A stretch of 37,002 bases of DNA from Bacteroidota bacterium (GCA_022708025.1 JAKIZM010000035.1:1-37002); one strand, 5' to 3'; counted from the stretch's first letter, positions 15,776 to 25,137 are shown. The notes: generated from the sequence alone by a model not told the origin. Program-made: numbers and translations.

Positions 15776-18241
15776 TTATCTCATTAAAATCATTTTCTTT
15801 GTTTCAACAAAATTTCCTGTGCGAAGTTGATAGAAATAAACTCCGCTTGAATATTTACTTGCATCCCATTCAACTTCATAACTTCCGGCAGGTTTGTATT
15901 CATTAACAAGAGTTGCAACTTCATTTCCAAGAACATCATAGATTTTTAAAGTTTGATGACTGCCTACTGGCGACTGCCAACTGATCTTTGTGCTTGGGTT
16001 GAAAGGGTTTGGGTAGTTTTGGGAAAGATAAAAATGAACCGGAAGCATTTTATTGTTTTCTTGAATACTTGTGTTCGAATCATAAAACTTAAATATCCTG
16101 CCACCATAACCAACAGCCCAGCCGTTGTTTTGATTAGTAAAAAACATTTTACTTATTGAATATGGATAAGCTAGTAGTGACCAGGTTATTCCTCCATCGA
16201 AGGTAACATAATTTTTATAACCAAGACAATAACCCTCTGTGTTTCCTCTGAAAATAATCTGACCTGTCCCGTATTGACCACTAAATGTTAGAGTATCCCA
16301 TGTAAGACCTTGATTTGTTGTATGTGCTATCAAATTAGTGTAGGCGCCTGATGAATATTTGTTTCCATAGACCCAGCAATCATTAGATGACCGCAGAAAC
16401 ACACCGGTTAAATTGTAATGAATCCATAATTGGTTTGGGTCAAAATTTCCCCAGGCAACCTGCCAATAGTTTCCACCATTCGTTGTTTTTAATATTGTCC
16501 CGAAGTTACCAACTGCAAATCCAATTTGATCATTATAAAAATGTACGGTTTCCAATTCGGGACCGTTGTTTAAGTTCATATTTGTCTGCTGCTGCCAGTT
16601 GTTTTCCGAATCTGAAGATTTATATATAATCAGATTAAAATCCTTCTCACCTACAATCCAACCACTATATTGATCGGCAAAAAATAAGTCATTAAATCCA
16701 CAGCTATCATAATTTGTAAACTGCCAATCATTACCTCCATTTTGTGTCTTTCCAATAATGCCGGAATAAGTAAAGGTAGAATAATCATAAAATTTATAGA
16801 TAGAATTACCTGACTGCAATGAAGTGAAATCTATATTTATTAAATTCCTTGAGGCTGTATCTGAATAAATAACATTCCAATTTTCACCGCCATCAGTTGT
16901 TCTGAAAATTGAGTTATCTTCCGAAGCTAACCAGCCATTGTTGCTATCTACGAAGTCAACATCAATCAGATCATCTTTTGTAATGGAGCGACTTTTCGCT
17001 GTCCAGGTATATCCGCCGTCAGTTGTATAATAAATTGAGCCACCATCAGCCACAAGCCATCCTCTAGTTTCAGAGATGAATTTAATTTTACCAAGTTGTA
17101 AATCTATTTCTTCGATTTGGGATAGTTCGGTCAAAGTAACTCCACCATCCGTAGTTTTATATATCTTAGCTTCATAGCCATCAGAAACTGCTAACCAGAA
17201 AGTAAAGTTATTCTGAAAAAATAGATCGTAACCAAAAATACTATAGAAGTCGTCAGAGATTATTTCATTCGACTGCCAGTTGATTCCTCCATTGGTAGTT
17301 GAGTATAAAATTAGATTATTGCTAGTTGGGTAAATGGCTTTTTCACCAATTGCAAATCCATACTTTGAATCATAGAATTTTATGTAGGATAATTCATCGA
17401 GAGTATCAGTAAGCTGAGTTTCCCAGTTAATTCCGCCATCAGTTGTTCTAAGAATTTTATACATATTATTAAAATCGCGGATGCATATCCAACCGGAATC
17501 AATTGATGAGAAATGATTAGCATTCAATCCTTCCGTAGAACCATTTATCGCTGAAGACTTTTCTGCCCAGTTATTGCCGCCATCAGTTGTACTGAATATC
17601 TTGAATAATTGCTGGCTATTTTCGGACTTTTGAGTGAGGACTATTCCTTTATTATTGTCAAAGAAATTTAAATAAAGTGGTAAGAAAGAGTCTATTGAGA
17701 GTTGTTCCACCCAGGAATAAGCAAAATCAGTTGATTTAAATACAAAGCCGTAATCAGCATTCATTCTACTACCAACAAGCCAGATTGAGTTTTGTTTCAT
17801 TTCTAACGCTGTGACTATAGTGTCATTAGCAAAATGTTTTATGTTCCAATCTATTCCCTTGTTAGTAGTCCAAATTAAATCACTAAATAGTGTATAGAAT
17901 GAAAACAATTTAATTCCTGTTGAGATTACAAAGTTATCAGTTCCCTCCAGATCGATCAGGTAGGTATCCGTGGGATATGGAAATTTTAATGTCCATCTCT
18001 CATTATTAAAATTAGCAAATGAACTTTCACCCGATTTAAATAAAGCATCTTCAGGGTTCAACTGTTCTTTTCGAGGGTTTTCTTTGTTGTTAAAAATGGA
18101 ATATTCTGTTCTGTTAAAAAACCATTTTTCATTTCCGTTTATTTGCTGCATTTTATAGAAAGGAGAATTCTGTGCAGTGACTGTTGACACACCTATCAAC
18201 AGAAATACAACTATTATGATCAACATTATTAAACTTTTCAT
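15776..18241 (-). CDS. T9SS-secreted Ycf48-like/BNR propeller protein
   Basis: This 821-residue protein has a signal peptide (MLIIIVVFLLIGVSTVTAQ) and many repeats with the pattern TTDGGxxW (STTDGGNNW, RTTDGGINW, YTTDGGYTW, KTTNGGNYW) interspersed with GWxxG/S strands such as GWLVADGGSIYYT. This is the repeat pattern of Ycf48/HCF136-type photosystem II assembly factors, which in secreted bacterial proteins marks a generic beta-propeller; no photosynthesis link is implied. At least ten repeats suggest two propellers. The type A sorting domain spans about 741-821. A GGAGG site precedes the ATG. The gene starts 28 bp after the 5'-nucleotidase gene and is probably co-transcribed with it. Confidence 0.78.
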   Translation of the reverse strand: MKSLIMLIIIVVFLLIGVSTVTAQNSPFYKMQQINGNEKWFFNRTEYSIFNNKENPRKEQLNPEDALFKSGESSFANFNNERWTLKFPYPTDTYLIDLEGTDNFVISTGIKLFSFYTLFSDLIWTTNKGIDWNIKHFANDTIVTALEMKQNSIWLVGSRMNADYGFVFKSTDFAYSWVEQLSIDSFLPLYLNFFDNNKGIVLTQKSENSQQLFKIFSTTDGGNNWAEKSSAINGSTEGLNANHFSSIDSGWICIRDFNNMYKILRTTDGGINWETQLTDTLDELSYIKFYDSKYGFAIGEKAIYPTSNNLILYSTTNGGINWQSNEIISDDFYSIFGYDLFFQNNFTFWLAVSDGYEAKIYKTTDGGVTLTELSQIEEIDLQLGKIKFISETRGWLVADGGSIYYTTDGGYTWTAKSRSITKDDLIDVDFVDSNNGWLASEDNSIFRTTDGGENWNVIYSDTASRNLINIDFTSLQSGNSIYKFYDYSTFTYSGIIGKTQNGGNDWQFTNYDSCGFNDLFFADQYSGWIVGEKDFNLIIYKSSDSENNWQQQTNMNLNNGPELETVHFYNDQIGFAVGNFGTILKTTNGGNYWQVAWGNFDPNQLWIHYNLTGVFLRSSNDCWVYGNKYSSGAYTNLIAHTTNQGLTWDTLTFSGQYGTGQIIFRGNTEGYCLGYKNYVTFDGGITWSLLAYPYSISKMFFTNQNNGWAVGYGGRIFKFYDSNTSIQENNKMLPVHFYLSQNYPNPFNPSTKISWQSPVGSHQTLKIYDVLGNEVATLVNEYKPAGSYEVEWDASKYSSGVYFYQLRTGNFVETKKMILMR

Positions 18242-18269
18242 TTTAACCTCCTAAAAAATTTTTTGTTAC

Positions 18270-20150
18270 TTATCTCATCAAAATCATTTTCTTTGTTTCA
18301 ATAAATTCATTTATTCGAAGTTGATAGAAATAGACTCCGCTTGGATAATTTCTTGCATCCCACTCAACTTCATAACTTCCTGCAGGTTTGTTTTCATCAA
18401 CAAGAGTTGCAACTTCATTTCCAAGAACATCATAGATTTTTAAAGTTTGATGACTGCCTACTGGCGACTGCCAACTAATTATCGTGCTTGGATTAAATGG
18501 ATTAGGATAATTCTGTTCAAGTCTAAACTCAACCGGGGTAAATCCATTATCAATTGATTCTAAATTTGTTACTACATTCCCTTTGTATTCCGGCGAAATT
18601 ATCTGCTTATAGATAATATATTCAGTTAAAACCTGAAATTCACAAGAGTCAGCGTATAAGTATGGATCTATAATATTGATGTTTGTGCCGATAATAAAAG
18701 GGTTACTTAACGCATAATAAAGGAATTCATTTGTTGTGATTGAATACTCTGTCTGGAGATCAAGCGGCGCCCCTCCGACTTCTGCACCAATAATTCTTTC
18801 GCCAACAGGTTTAGACAAATCATATACATAGCTCATCCCAGAAACCTGAGGTAATAGTTCATCATTATACTCTGCATTTGAAAGACCGAACTCTAACCCC
18901 GCAACAAGATCAGCACCAGTAAGTTTTATTTTAACAATCCTGTATCCAAGTCCGTTAACAGTGTTGAAACCATAGCCTACAACTCTGAAAGCATCTGCGG
19001 CAACAAGCGGACCCTCATAAATTGGCTGTGCAGTCAATCCGCCAACAGTAATTCCGATTTCTGTTCCGGTTTTCCATCTGTATGCATCAGTTACAAGATT
19101 TCCAATAGGTGTATCGTGTGCTCCTTCTTCACCAAGATTTACAGCAACCTCTTCAAAGAAATCTGTAGCAGTTCCGATTTGCTGAGAGTAAACAGGACCC
19201 CAGGTGTTCTCAATCTCAGTTATCAATCCATCCACTGTGGCTTTAACAGTTGGTTCTTCAGGAACAGATTCATCCAGATTGATTAGTTGATAGTCAAGCA
19301 ATTCCATTCCGCTATTACTTACCGATATTTTCATTTTGCCAACGCATTTGTAGAAGGCATCAGCCTGAACTATGTACGTTGTGCCGCCAAGTGGATCTGT
19401 TACTTCAACAGGCTGATCAGTTCTTAGATGATCGTGAGCACTTATGATAATATTAATCCCCGGAATGTTGGAAGCCAAATCCTGATCATAAAGAATTCCA
19501 AGATGTGAAAGACAAATAATCAAATCGCAGCCAAGCGAATTCAATGTATCAATCATTGCCAGGGCAGTTCCGGCAATATCATCACTTATTACTGCCGGAT
19601 CGGGTAATGAAAAAAGATTTGTTTCGGGTGTAAGCAAACTGAAAATACCGACCTTAGTATTTCCCAATAGCTTTGTAGTAAAAGGAAAGATATAATCTTT
19701 TAATGGCTGCACAGTTGGATCATCTAGATTCAGATTTGACGAAAGTAATGGAAAACCGCTGCCGGGTGGAAATGAATTACGCAAAGCAGTATCAAGCATT
19801 GCAGGTGTTAAATCAAACTCGTGATTACCAACAGCCATTGCATCAAAACCAAGTGATGCCATAAGCTGAAATTCAGGAACTCCGAAAAATTTATTAAAAA
19901 AGAAATCACCGATAAAAAGATCACCCCCGTGAAGTGTTAAAACATTTTGCTCACTCATCTTTGTCATTCCGATGATTGAAGCTGCACGGCTAATACCGCC
20001 CTGAGTTCCTTCTAAATTCAGATCTCTTGTACCAAGTGGTGCCAAACAGGAATGAGTGTCGTTAACGTGGAGAAGTGTTAATGTGTCCTGGGAATAGTTT
20101 TGAACATTTATCAAAACAAATGCGATAATGAACCAGAAAATATTTTGCAT
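18270..20150 (-). CDS. T9SS-secreted 5'-nucleotidase/metallophosphatase (UshA-like)
   Basis: The 626-residue protein carries a signal peptide (residues 1-21). The metallophosphoesterase domain follows, with metal ligands in LLHVNDTHS (Asp31, His33), HGGDLFIGD (near 77), GNHEFD (near 110) and the CLSHLG and ISAHDH histidines. The 5'-nucleotidase C-terminal domain (about 320-500) has GNLVTDAYRW and the substrate-binding-like AFRVVGYGFN. A type A T9SS sorting domain covers about 546-626. Such enzymes release phosphate from nucleotides or nucleotide sugars; most bacterial ones are periplasmic or wall-bound, whereas the sorting domain here puts the enzyme on the cell surface or outside. GGAG precedes the ATG. 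It is first in the run of cargo genes. Confidence 0.88.
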   Translation of the reverse strand: MQNIFWFIIAFVLINVQNYSQDTLTLLHVNDTHSCLAPLGTRDLNLEGTQGGISRAASIIGMTKMSEQNVLTLHGGDLFIGDFFFNKFFGVPEFQLMASLGFDAMAVGNHEFDLTPAMLDTALRNSFPPGSGFPLLSSNLNLDDPTVQPLKDYIFPFTTKLLGNTKVGIFSLLTPETNLFSLPDPAVISDDIAGTALAMIDTLNSLGCDLIICLSHLGILYDQDLASNIPGINIIISAHDHLRTDQPVEVTDPLGGTTYIVQADAFYKCVGKMKISVSNSGMELLDYQLINLDESVPEEPTVKATVDGLITEIENTWGPVYSQQIGTATDFFEEVAVNLGEEGAHDTPIGNLVTDAYRWKTGTEIGITVGGLTAQPIYEGPLVAADAFRVVGYGFNTVNGLGYRIVKIKLTGADLVAGLEFGLSNAEYNDELLPQVSGMSYVYDLSKPVGERIIGAEVGGAPLDLQTEYSITTNEFLYYALSNPFIIGTNINIIDPYLYADSCEFQVLTEYIIYKQIISPEYKGNVVTNLESIDNGFTPVEFRLEQNYPNPFNPSTIISWQSPVGSHQTLKIYDVLGNEVATLVDENKPAGSYEVEWDARNYPSGVYFYQLRINEFIETKKMILMR

Positions 20151-20245
20151 TTTTGCTCCTTAAATATTTAATTGAATTTCGAGTTAAAAGTACAATTTGC
20201 TTTTTGGGTGTTTGTCATGAAAATGTAAAAAGATCGTAAGTCGTT

Positions 20246-21226
20246 TTAAACCCATCCCATTTTAACATACCATTGGTATGTATTCATAAAACCTTCGTAC
20301 AATGAAACCTTTTGAGTAAAGCCCAATTCCTGCTTTGCTTTTTCAATTGAACAATTCCACATTGCTTGTGTAAGTTCCCTTGCTTTCTGAATATTCAGAA
20401 ACACATCGTTTTTGAAGATTTTACCAGCCAATTCATTAATTCCGCAAACCAGATAAATAAAACAATGCGGTATGTACACGTTTATCGGTTTCTTATTAAC
20501 AATCCGGGCAATAGTTTCACAGATTACTTCGTTAGGATAAGCGACTTCACTTCCGATAAAATACACCTGTCCTTCCGCAATACTTTTTGTTGAAGCAGAA
20601 ATTATTGCTTCGACAAGATCTTCAACGTAAATCATATTGGTAAATTTGCTGTTCAATCCCATACAAAGATTAAACCCCCGTTTTATAGACTTGATTAGTA
20701 AATAGAAATTACGTTCACGCGGACCATACACAGCAGACGGACGAAGAATTGTAATAGGAATTCTATCTTTATAAGCAAGCAGTTCTATTTCAGCAAGCAT
20801 TTTACTTTTTCCATAATCGGAAACAGGATGGTATGCAGTTGTTTCATCAACCGGTTTGCCGTCTATTGACGGACCGACAGCAGTAAGACTGCTCAGATAA
20901 ACAAATCTTCTTAAGTTGCGGCAATGAGCTGAACAAGCTTCAACAAGCTTTTTAGTTGCCAGGTAATTTCGTTCATAATATTCTTTATAGTATTGAGCTT
21001 GAGTTACCCCGGCAATATGATATACAATATCAACATCACTCAGAATATTTTCCCAATTAAGATTGTCATTCAGATCTTTTATAATAATTTCTACATTCAA
21101 TGATTTTAATTCTTCAGTATTTAAATAGTCTCTTGAGATGCATCTTACTGAGAATCCCTGCTTGCACAATTTCTCAACAATATGGCTCCCGATAAATCCT
21201 GTTCCACCTGTTACTAAAGCTTTCAT
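20246..21226 (-). CDS. Extended SDR, NAD-dependent epimerase/dehydratase
   Basis: The ATG at 21226 (GAGGTTAAT just upstream) gives 326 residues beginning MKALVTGGTGFIGSHIVEKL, with the TGxxGxxG nucleotide loop at the N-terminus. YGKSK (Tyr138, Lys142) is the catalytic pair, and RPSAVYGPRE is the usual extended-SDR motif. The family includes nucleotide-sugar epimerases, 3-beta-hydroxysteroid and dihydroflavonol reductase-like enzymes; the substrate cannot be told. Its ribosome site overlaps the stop of the CPBP gene, so the two are translationally coupled. It is last in a five-gene operon that holds a second, diverged SDR. Confidence 0.82.
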   Translation of the reverse strand: MKALVTGGTGFIGSHIVEKLCKQGFSVRCISRDYLNTEELKSLNVEIIIKDLNDNLNWENILSDVDIVYHIAGVTQAQYYKEYYERNYLATKKLVEACSAHCRNLRRFVYLSSLTAVGPSIDGKPVDETTAYHPVSDYGKSKMLAEIELLAYKDRIPITILRPSAVYGPRERNFYLLIKSIKRGFNLCMGLNSKFTNMIYVEDLVEAIISASTKSIAEGQVYFIGSEVAYPNEVICETIARIVNKKPINVYIPHCFIYLVCGINELAGKIFKNDVFLNIQKARELTQAMWNCSIEKAKQELGFTQKVSLYEGFMNTYQWYVKMGWV

Positions 21227-21233
21227 ATTAACC

Positions 21234-21950
21234 TCACTGATAATTTTGTAAAACAATTAATAGATCAAGTGTAAATCCTATCAGAACATGAAGTATAAAC
21301 GGATACAAAATTGATTTTGATTTTAAGACCATTAAGCCGAACAAAATTCCGCCAAAAATTGAAGCAAAAATTTCCCCAGCAGGCATACCTATATGCCACA
21401 GGCAGGAAGGAACAGTCTGGATACATATTGCAAGCCAATCACCCATATATTTCCGTAGCCCGAACAGTATAAAGCCACGGAAGAAAAACTCCCATGCACT
21501 ATAGAAAAACACCATACGTATAACTTCATATCTGAGAAAAGAAAAAACTGATTCACCCGCAGCTTTGTCGAGCGGATAGAATTCCAGCATCTCACGTGTA
21601 CCTGATGAAGGATATAGCAGCAGAACAGCTATTAATGGAAAGATCAACAAGATATACTTCATACCGGTTTTCAGATTTCCGAAACCTAATCCATATTCCG
21701 ATAGTGATTCTTTAAAGGTGATTTTAATTAATAAAAGAGGTATGATGCCCAGCAGAAAAAATGCTGATGCAAACATGTATACTGAAGCTTTGAATTCGGA
21801 AGCTTCAGGATAATTGTTCATTGCGAATTCAAAAGAACCGATATATCTGTGTAAAGCCGGAATGAAAGCAGAAGCGAGCAATATGATCCCTGGTTTGATT
21901 TCGGTTTTCTGTATTGCAAGGCGCAAGTCAATTATATCTGATACTTTCAT
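21234..21950 (-). CDS. CPBP-family intramembrane metalloprotease
   Basis: The preferred start is the ATG at 21950, one base after the stop of the upstream SDR gene, giving 238 residues; a longer frame would overlap that gene by 56 bp. The protein has about six membrane helices and the conserved CPBP motifs EFFFRGFILFGL (near residue 155) and CLWHIGMP (near 184), followed by a third conserved GGILFGLMVLKS and a HVLIGF histidine. CPBP (Abi) proteases include Rce1-type prenyl-protein proteases and bacteriocin-immunity proteins. The first motif reads EF rather than the common EE, a variation seen in some members. Substrate unknown; placed between two SDR genes. Confidence 0.78.
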   Translation of the reverse strand: MKVSDIIDLRLAIQKTEIKPGIILLASAFIPALHRYIGSFEFAMNNYPEASEFKASVYMFASAFFLLGIIPLLLIKITFKESLSEYGLGFGNLKTGMKYILLIFPLIAVLLLYPSSGTREMLEFYPLDKAAGESVFSFLRYEVIRMVFFYSAWEFFFRGFILFGLRKYMGDWLAICIQTVPSCLWHIGMPAGEIFASIFGGILFGLMVLKSKSILYPFILHVLIGFTLDLLIVLQNYQ

Positions 21951-21951
21951 T

Positions 21952-22947
21952 TTATTTTCTACTGTGTTTGTTGCTGTTAATCCAGTTAATAGTTTTTTCC
22001 AAAGCATTACTGAAGGGCGTGATCTGATAATTAATTTCTCTGATTGCTTTGTTGCACGATAAAGCCCAGTTCATTGAAAAGATTTTAACCCAGCCCGGAG
22101 TAATTTGAGGATGGTAATTGAAAACACGGGCAGTTGCTTGCATCAAACTGCTGTATAGTAAGCCTGCTGTTTCAGGCACGTAGATCATAAAATAATTCTT
22201 ACCTGTCTGTTGTTTAATTAATGAAAAAAGCTCATTGAAATTGAGATTTTCTCCTCCGAGAATATATTTCCCGCCATTTTTCTCGTGTCGCATTGCTGAA
22301 ATACAACCGGAAGCTACATCTTCTACAAAAGCATAATTACCTATTGCGTTTCCATCGCCAAGAATGAACCTGAACTTTCCATTTAAATACAAGTCAATCA
22401 TTTTTGTAACAGAATTTCCTTCGGAAAGTAAGCCGGGTCCAAATAAACGAGTCGGATAAACTGTAATTATTTCAAGACCCCGGTTTAAATAGCTGGATAT
22501 AATTTCTTCAGCTTTAATTTTTGAAGCTTCATAATCGGTAAAAGCATCAACTGATCTGATTGTATTTTCATTCACTAATGAAGAACCGGATGGTCCGAAG
22601 ATTAGGCTTGTTGATGTAAATAAAACCCTGTTCACTTTGTATTTTAAAGCAGAATCCAAAATATTTTTTACAGCAATGCTGTTGTGGTTAAAAAACAAAG
22701 CTGAATCCTTTGCCCAGTTTTTTGCATAAGCTGCCAGATGATAAACCTGATCACATCCTTTAATACAATCTTCAATGCTTTTACGATCAGTTATATCACC
22801 TTTGAAGATTTTGATATTTCCGTTTGAGGCAAACGATATATCGGATGAAGGTCTGCAAAGAGCATGAATTTGAACATTCTGTTTCAGTAATTGTCTAAGC
22901 AAAACATTGCCGATAGAACCCGTTGCACCGGTAATCATTATCTTCAT
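21952..22947 (-). CDS. Extended SDR, NAD-dependent epimerase/dehydratase (second copy)
   Basis: The 331-residue enzyme begins MKIMITGATGSIGNVLLRQL with the nucleotide-binding GATGSIG, has the catalytic pair YEASK (Tyr139, Lys143), VYPTRLFGPG and a C-terminal substrate domain. It resembles the dihydroflavonol-4-reductase/steroid dehydrogenase-like and hopanoid-associated (HpnA-type) SDRs more than the UDP-sugar epimerases, but this is only an impression. It is related to the SDR at 20246 in layout but clearly diverged in sequence. It follows the PAP2 gene by 32 bp and its stop is one base from the CPBP start. Confidence 0.82.
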   Translation of the reverse strand: MKIMITGATGSIGNVLLRQLLKQNVQIHALCRPSSDISFASNGNIKIFKGDITDRKSIEDCIKGCDQVYHLAAYAKNWAKDSALFFNHNSIAVKNILDSALKYKVNRVLFTSTSLIFGPSGSSLVNENTIRSVDAFTDYEASKIKAEEIISSYLNRGLEIITVYPTRLFGPGLLSEGNSVTKMIDLYLNGKFRFILGDGNAIGNYAFVEDVASGCISAMRHEKNGGKYILGGENLNFNELFSLIKQQTGKNYFMIYVPETAGLLYSSLMQATARVFNYHPQITPGWVKIFSMNWALSCNKAIREINYQITPFSNALEKTINWINSNKHSRK

Positions 22948-22979
22948 TTTCTTAATTTCCTTTCATTTTTTCTTTTTAT

Positions 22980-23906
22980 CTATTCATCTGATAGTGAACC
23001 CGAAACAGTTACAGAGTTCATCAGACTATTGAAGAAAACAAAAATATTTTCGGTAATTTTCTTAAAAGCCGGCAGAAGTTTAATGAGCAATATTGCGAGA
23101 AGTATTCCAACTATTCCATCCCAGATATAATGATATCTTCCGTACACTGTTGAAATGTAAATCATCAGAACAACCGGAAAAAAGAAATAGTAAAGCTTGC
23201 GGTTTACTTTATTTAAAGCGAATAACATTATCGTTGAAGCAGTGCAATGAGGGCTTGGTAAACTTCCGCCTGGGAAATGAGCTTCATTTCTTAACAGTTC
23301 TCCGAGATATGCAAATATCCCTCCCTTAAGTGATACAGAATATTGTGCCGGATTAAAGTAAGTCTGACTTGCAACAGGAAACAGCATAAAGCCGATAAAG
23401 CAGAAAAAATATCCCAGACTCAGTATAAACAGATATTCACCTAATCCATCTTCAGATTTACTTTTATATGAAACAAATGCAACTATCGCAAGCAAAGGAA
23501 TGTAAACAATATATACAAACATCATTACTTCAGTTAAAACAGGAGTTGTTATTTTCTCCAGTATCAATGAGGTTTCCGAACCAAGAATTGAATGCTCGAT
23601 TGTCAGTAATTTGTTGTCCTGCCACTCATTATAAAATATTAACTGAAAGTCTGAGGTTTTACCAAAGAAAACAGAAAAAAAGGCCAATACAAAAACAGTC
23701 TGCATTAAGGCACGGAATGGCTTGCTGTTAATTCTGCTTATTAATATTACAGCAGTAATTGAGATTATTCCGGTTATTATTAAATCCTTTAATGTTTTTA
23801 AAGGATCATTAAACCTGAACGGAACAAGAAGAACCAATACTGTAAAGAGAGATAACAATGCAATTATTACAGCATTAGCAGGCAAATATTTATCCTGCTT
23901 TTTCAT
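22980..23906 (-). CDS. PAP2-superfamily membrane phosphatase
   Basis: This 308-residue protein has about eight membrane helices and the PAP2 motifs: SLPSPHCTAS near residue 217 (the PSGH motif with a histidine) and YGRYHYIWDGIVG near 258 (the SRxxxxxHxxxD motif with His and Asp). The N-terminal motif is weaker. The pattern is closest to the inositol-phosphotransferase-like PAP2_3 branch, whose members act on lipid phosphates or transfer head groups at the membrane. Its start overlaps the stop of the DUF3108 gene by four bases (ATGA), a sign of coupling. Likely substrate: a lipid phosphate or diphosphate, inferred from the family only. Confidence 0.82.
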   Translation of the reverse strand: MKKQDKYLPANAVIIALLSLFTVLVLLVPFRFNDPLKTLKDLIITGIISITAVILISRINSKPFRALMQTVFVLAFFSVFFGKTSDFQLIFYNEWQDNKLLTIEHSILGSETSLILEKITTPVLTEVMMFVYIVYIPLLAIVAFVSYKSKSEDGLGEYLFILSLGYFFCFIGFMLFPVASQTYFNPAQYSVSLKGGIFAYLGELLRNEAHFPGGSLPSPHCTASTIMLFALNKVNRKLYYFFFPVVLMIYISTVYGRYHYIWDGIVGILLAILLIKLLPAFKKITENIFVFFNSLMNSVTVSGSLSDE

Positions 23907-24712
23907 TTTAGCTCCTTAACAGTTTTATAACTTGTTTTATTTCTGATACATTCTTCCAATTCAATTTTCAAACTGCCCAGCAATACTTCTACTTCAGCAT
24001 AAACAGGAATAGCCGCGTCATCGGCTGTAATCCAGCCTGTAAAATCACCCGACATCCCCTGCGATGTTCCTCCTTCCCATTCTGCAATACCATAATATTT
24101 TCTTGTCAAAACCGGTTCAGGGAAAGCATCAACTGTAAGTTCTTCCTTTGTATCGGTGAAGACTATTTTTGTATTTTCAATCGCTCCCTCAATCATGGTA
24201 GGTACATTAAAAGTTCTTCCGGCTTTTGATAGAGCGCGCGTAAAAAAGAAAAGTGAAGGTCCTTCAACATAGCGAGGAGAGTTGTAAATAGTGTCGGAAA
24301 AAATCTCTTTTTTGTTAACATCATCAATGATTTTTACAGATGCAGTACCTGTAGTCTGATTATAAGAGGTAAATATTTTGGTTTTTTCACTGCCGTTTAT
24401 AAAGTCACCGTAATACGAAACAGACATACAATTCCTTACATCAACAATCGACTCATTATATTCTTTAATATTAATAAAGAACAATCCGGGGCTAGATTCA
24501 ACCAGCATGCTTATTTTCACATAGTCAGAATTTCCGTCAATTGATTCTGTTTTTATCGTAATGGTTCCAAGACGGATAAAAGTCCACTTAACTTTATAAA
24601 TCAGTGTTTCCCCCGGCTGGAACACATTATAATTTATTTTTTCGTTTTGTGTATATCCTGCAGAAAATAAGAGCACAAAGAAAATTGATGCAATCTTTAT
24701 AATAGTTTTCAT
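23903..24712 (-). CDS. DUF3108 secreted protein
   Basis: The 269-residue protein has a signal peptide (IIKIASIFFVLLFSAGYTQ) and a DUF3108 domain: the opening FQPGETLIYKVKWTFIRLGT, a central beta-rich stretch, and the closing GDFTGWITADDAAIPVYAEV typical of the family. It is predicted periplasmic. The fold of DUF3108 is thought to be related to lipid- or lipoprotein-binding beta structures, but no function is proven. It is first in the operon and its start faces the divergent histidine kinase gene, 425 bp away. An AGGTG precedes the ATG. Confidence 0.82.
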   Translation of the reverse strand: MKTIIKIASIFFVLLFSAGYTQNEKINYNVFQPGETLIYKVKWTFIRLGTITIKTESIDGNSDYVKISMLVESSPGLFFINIKEYNESIVDVRNCMSVSYYGDFINGSEKTKIFTSYNQTTGTASVKIIDDVNKKEIFSDTIYNSPRYVEGPSLFFFTRALSKAGRTFNVPTMIEGAIENTKIVFTDTKEELTVDAFPEPVLTRKYYGIAEWEGGTSQGMSGDFTGWITADDAAIPVYAEVEVLLGSLKIELEECIRNKTSYKTVKELK

Positions 24713-25137
24713 CTTAACACCTGTTAATTACTTTTTCGGAAAATTCTACTCAATGATATTTTTATTTTTGTAGACGGTTGTCAGGGAAATGTCATGGTAA
24801 AGTAAAAGTTTCTGCTTACTCAAAATGTATTTGGTTGATGTTCCGGAATTTGTTAGATGAGTTATTAACAGAAAGAAGAATATTATAATCCGAACCCGGT
24901 GTTTTCAGTTATATATATTCGGGATTAATCAGAGTAAATAATATAAAATGTATCAAATATTAACTATTAAATCTTAAGAATCAGCAGCAGATACAGTTGA
25001 TACATTATAGTGCCTGGATTTAAGAATAATATTTTTTAACCTTATTGCACTTCTCGATATTAAAACTTAAATTTTTTGCAGCATCTTTTTATACAATAAG
25101 TTAACCTGAGTAAATCCTTTAATTTTTAGGAGGCAAA
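24713..25137. promoter_or_regulatory. Divergent promoter region with GATACA sites
   Basis: This 425-bp gap separates the DUF3108-PAP2-SDR operon (leftward) from the histidine kinase/regulator pair (rightward). ATGTATCAA (24948-24956) and TTGATACAT (24997-25005) are a perfect 9-bp inverted pair 40 bases apart. Within it GATACA occurs at 24990-24995 and 24999-25004 as a direct repeat nine bases apart, and in inverted form at 24949-24954. OmpR-type regulators often bind direct repeats with near-helical spacing, so these may be sites for the adjacent regulator. There is no coding frame of note. Confidence 0.4.

Noticed and set aside
15776..18241. Photosystem II assembly factor (Ycf48) as a literal function
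   Set aside because: Only the repeat pattern matches; a signal peptide and a T9SS sorting domain show a secreted protein and there are no photosynthesis genes.
21234..22007. Longer start for the CPBP gene at 22007
   Set aside because: It would overlap the upstream SDR gene by 56 bp and add a non-hydrophobic leader; the ATG at 21950 lies one base after that gene's stop.
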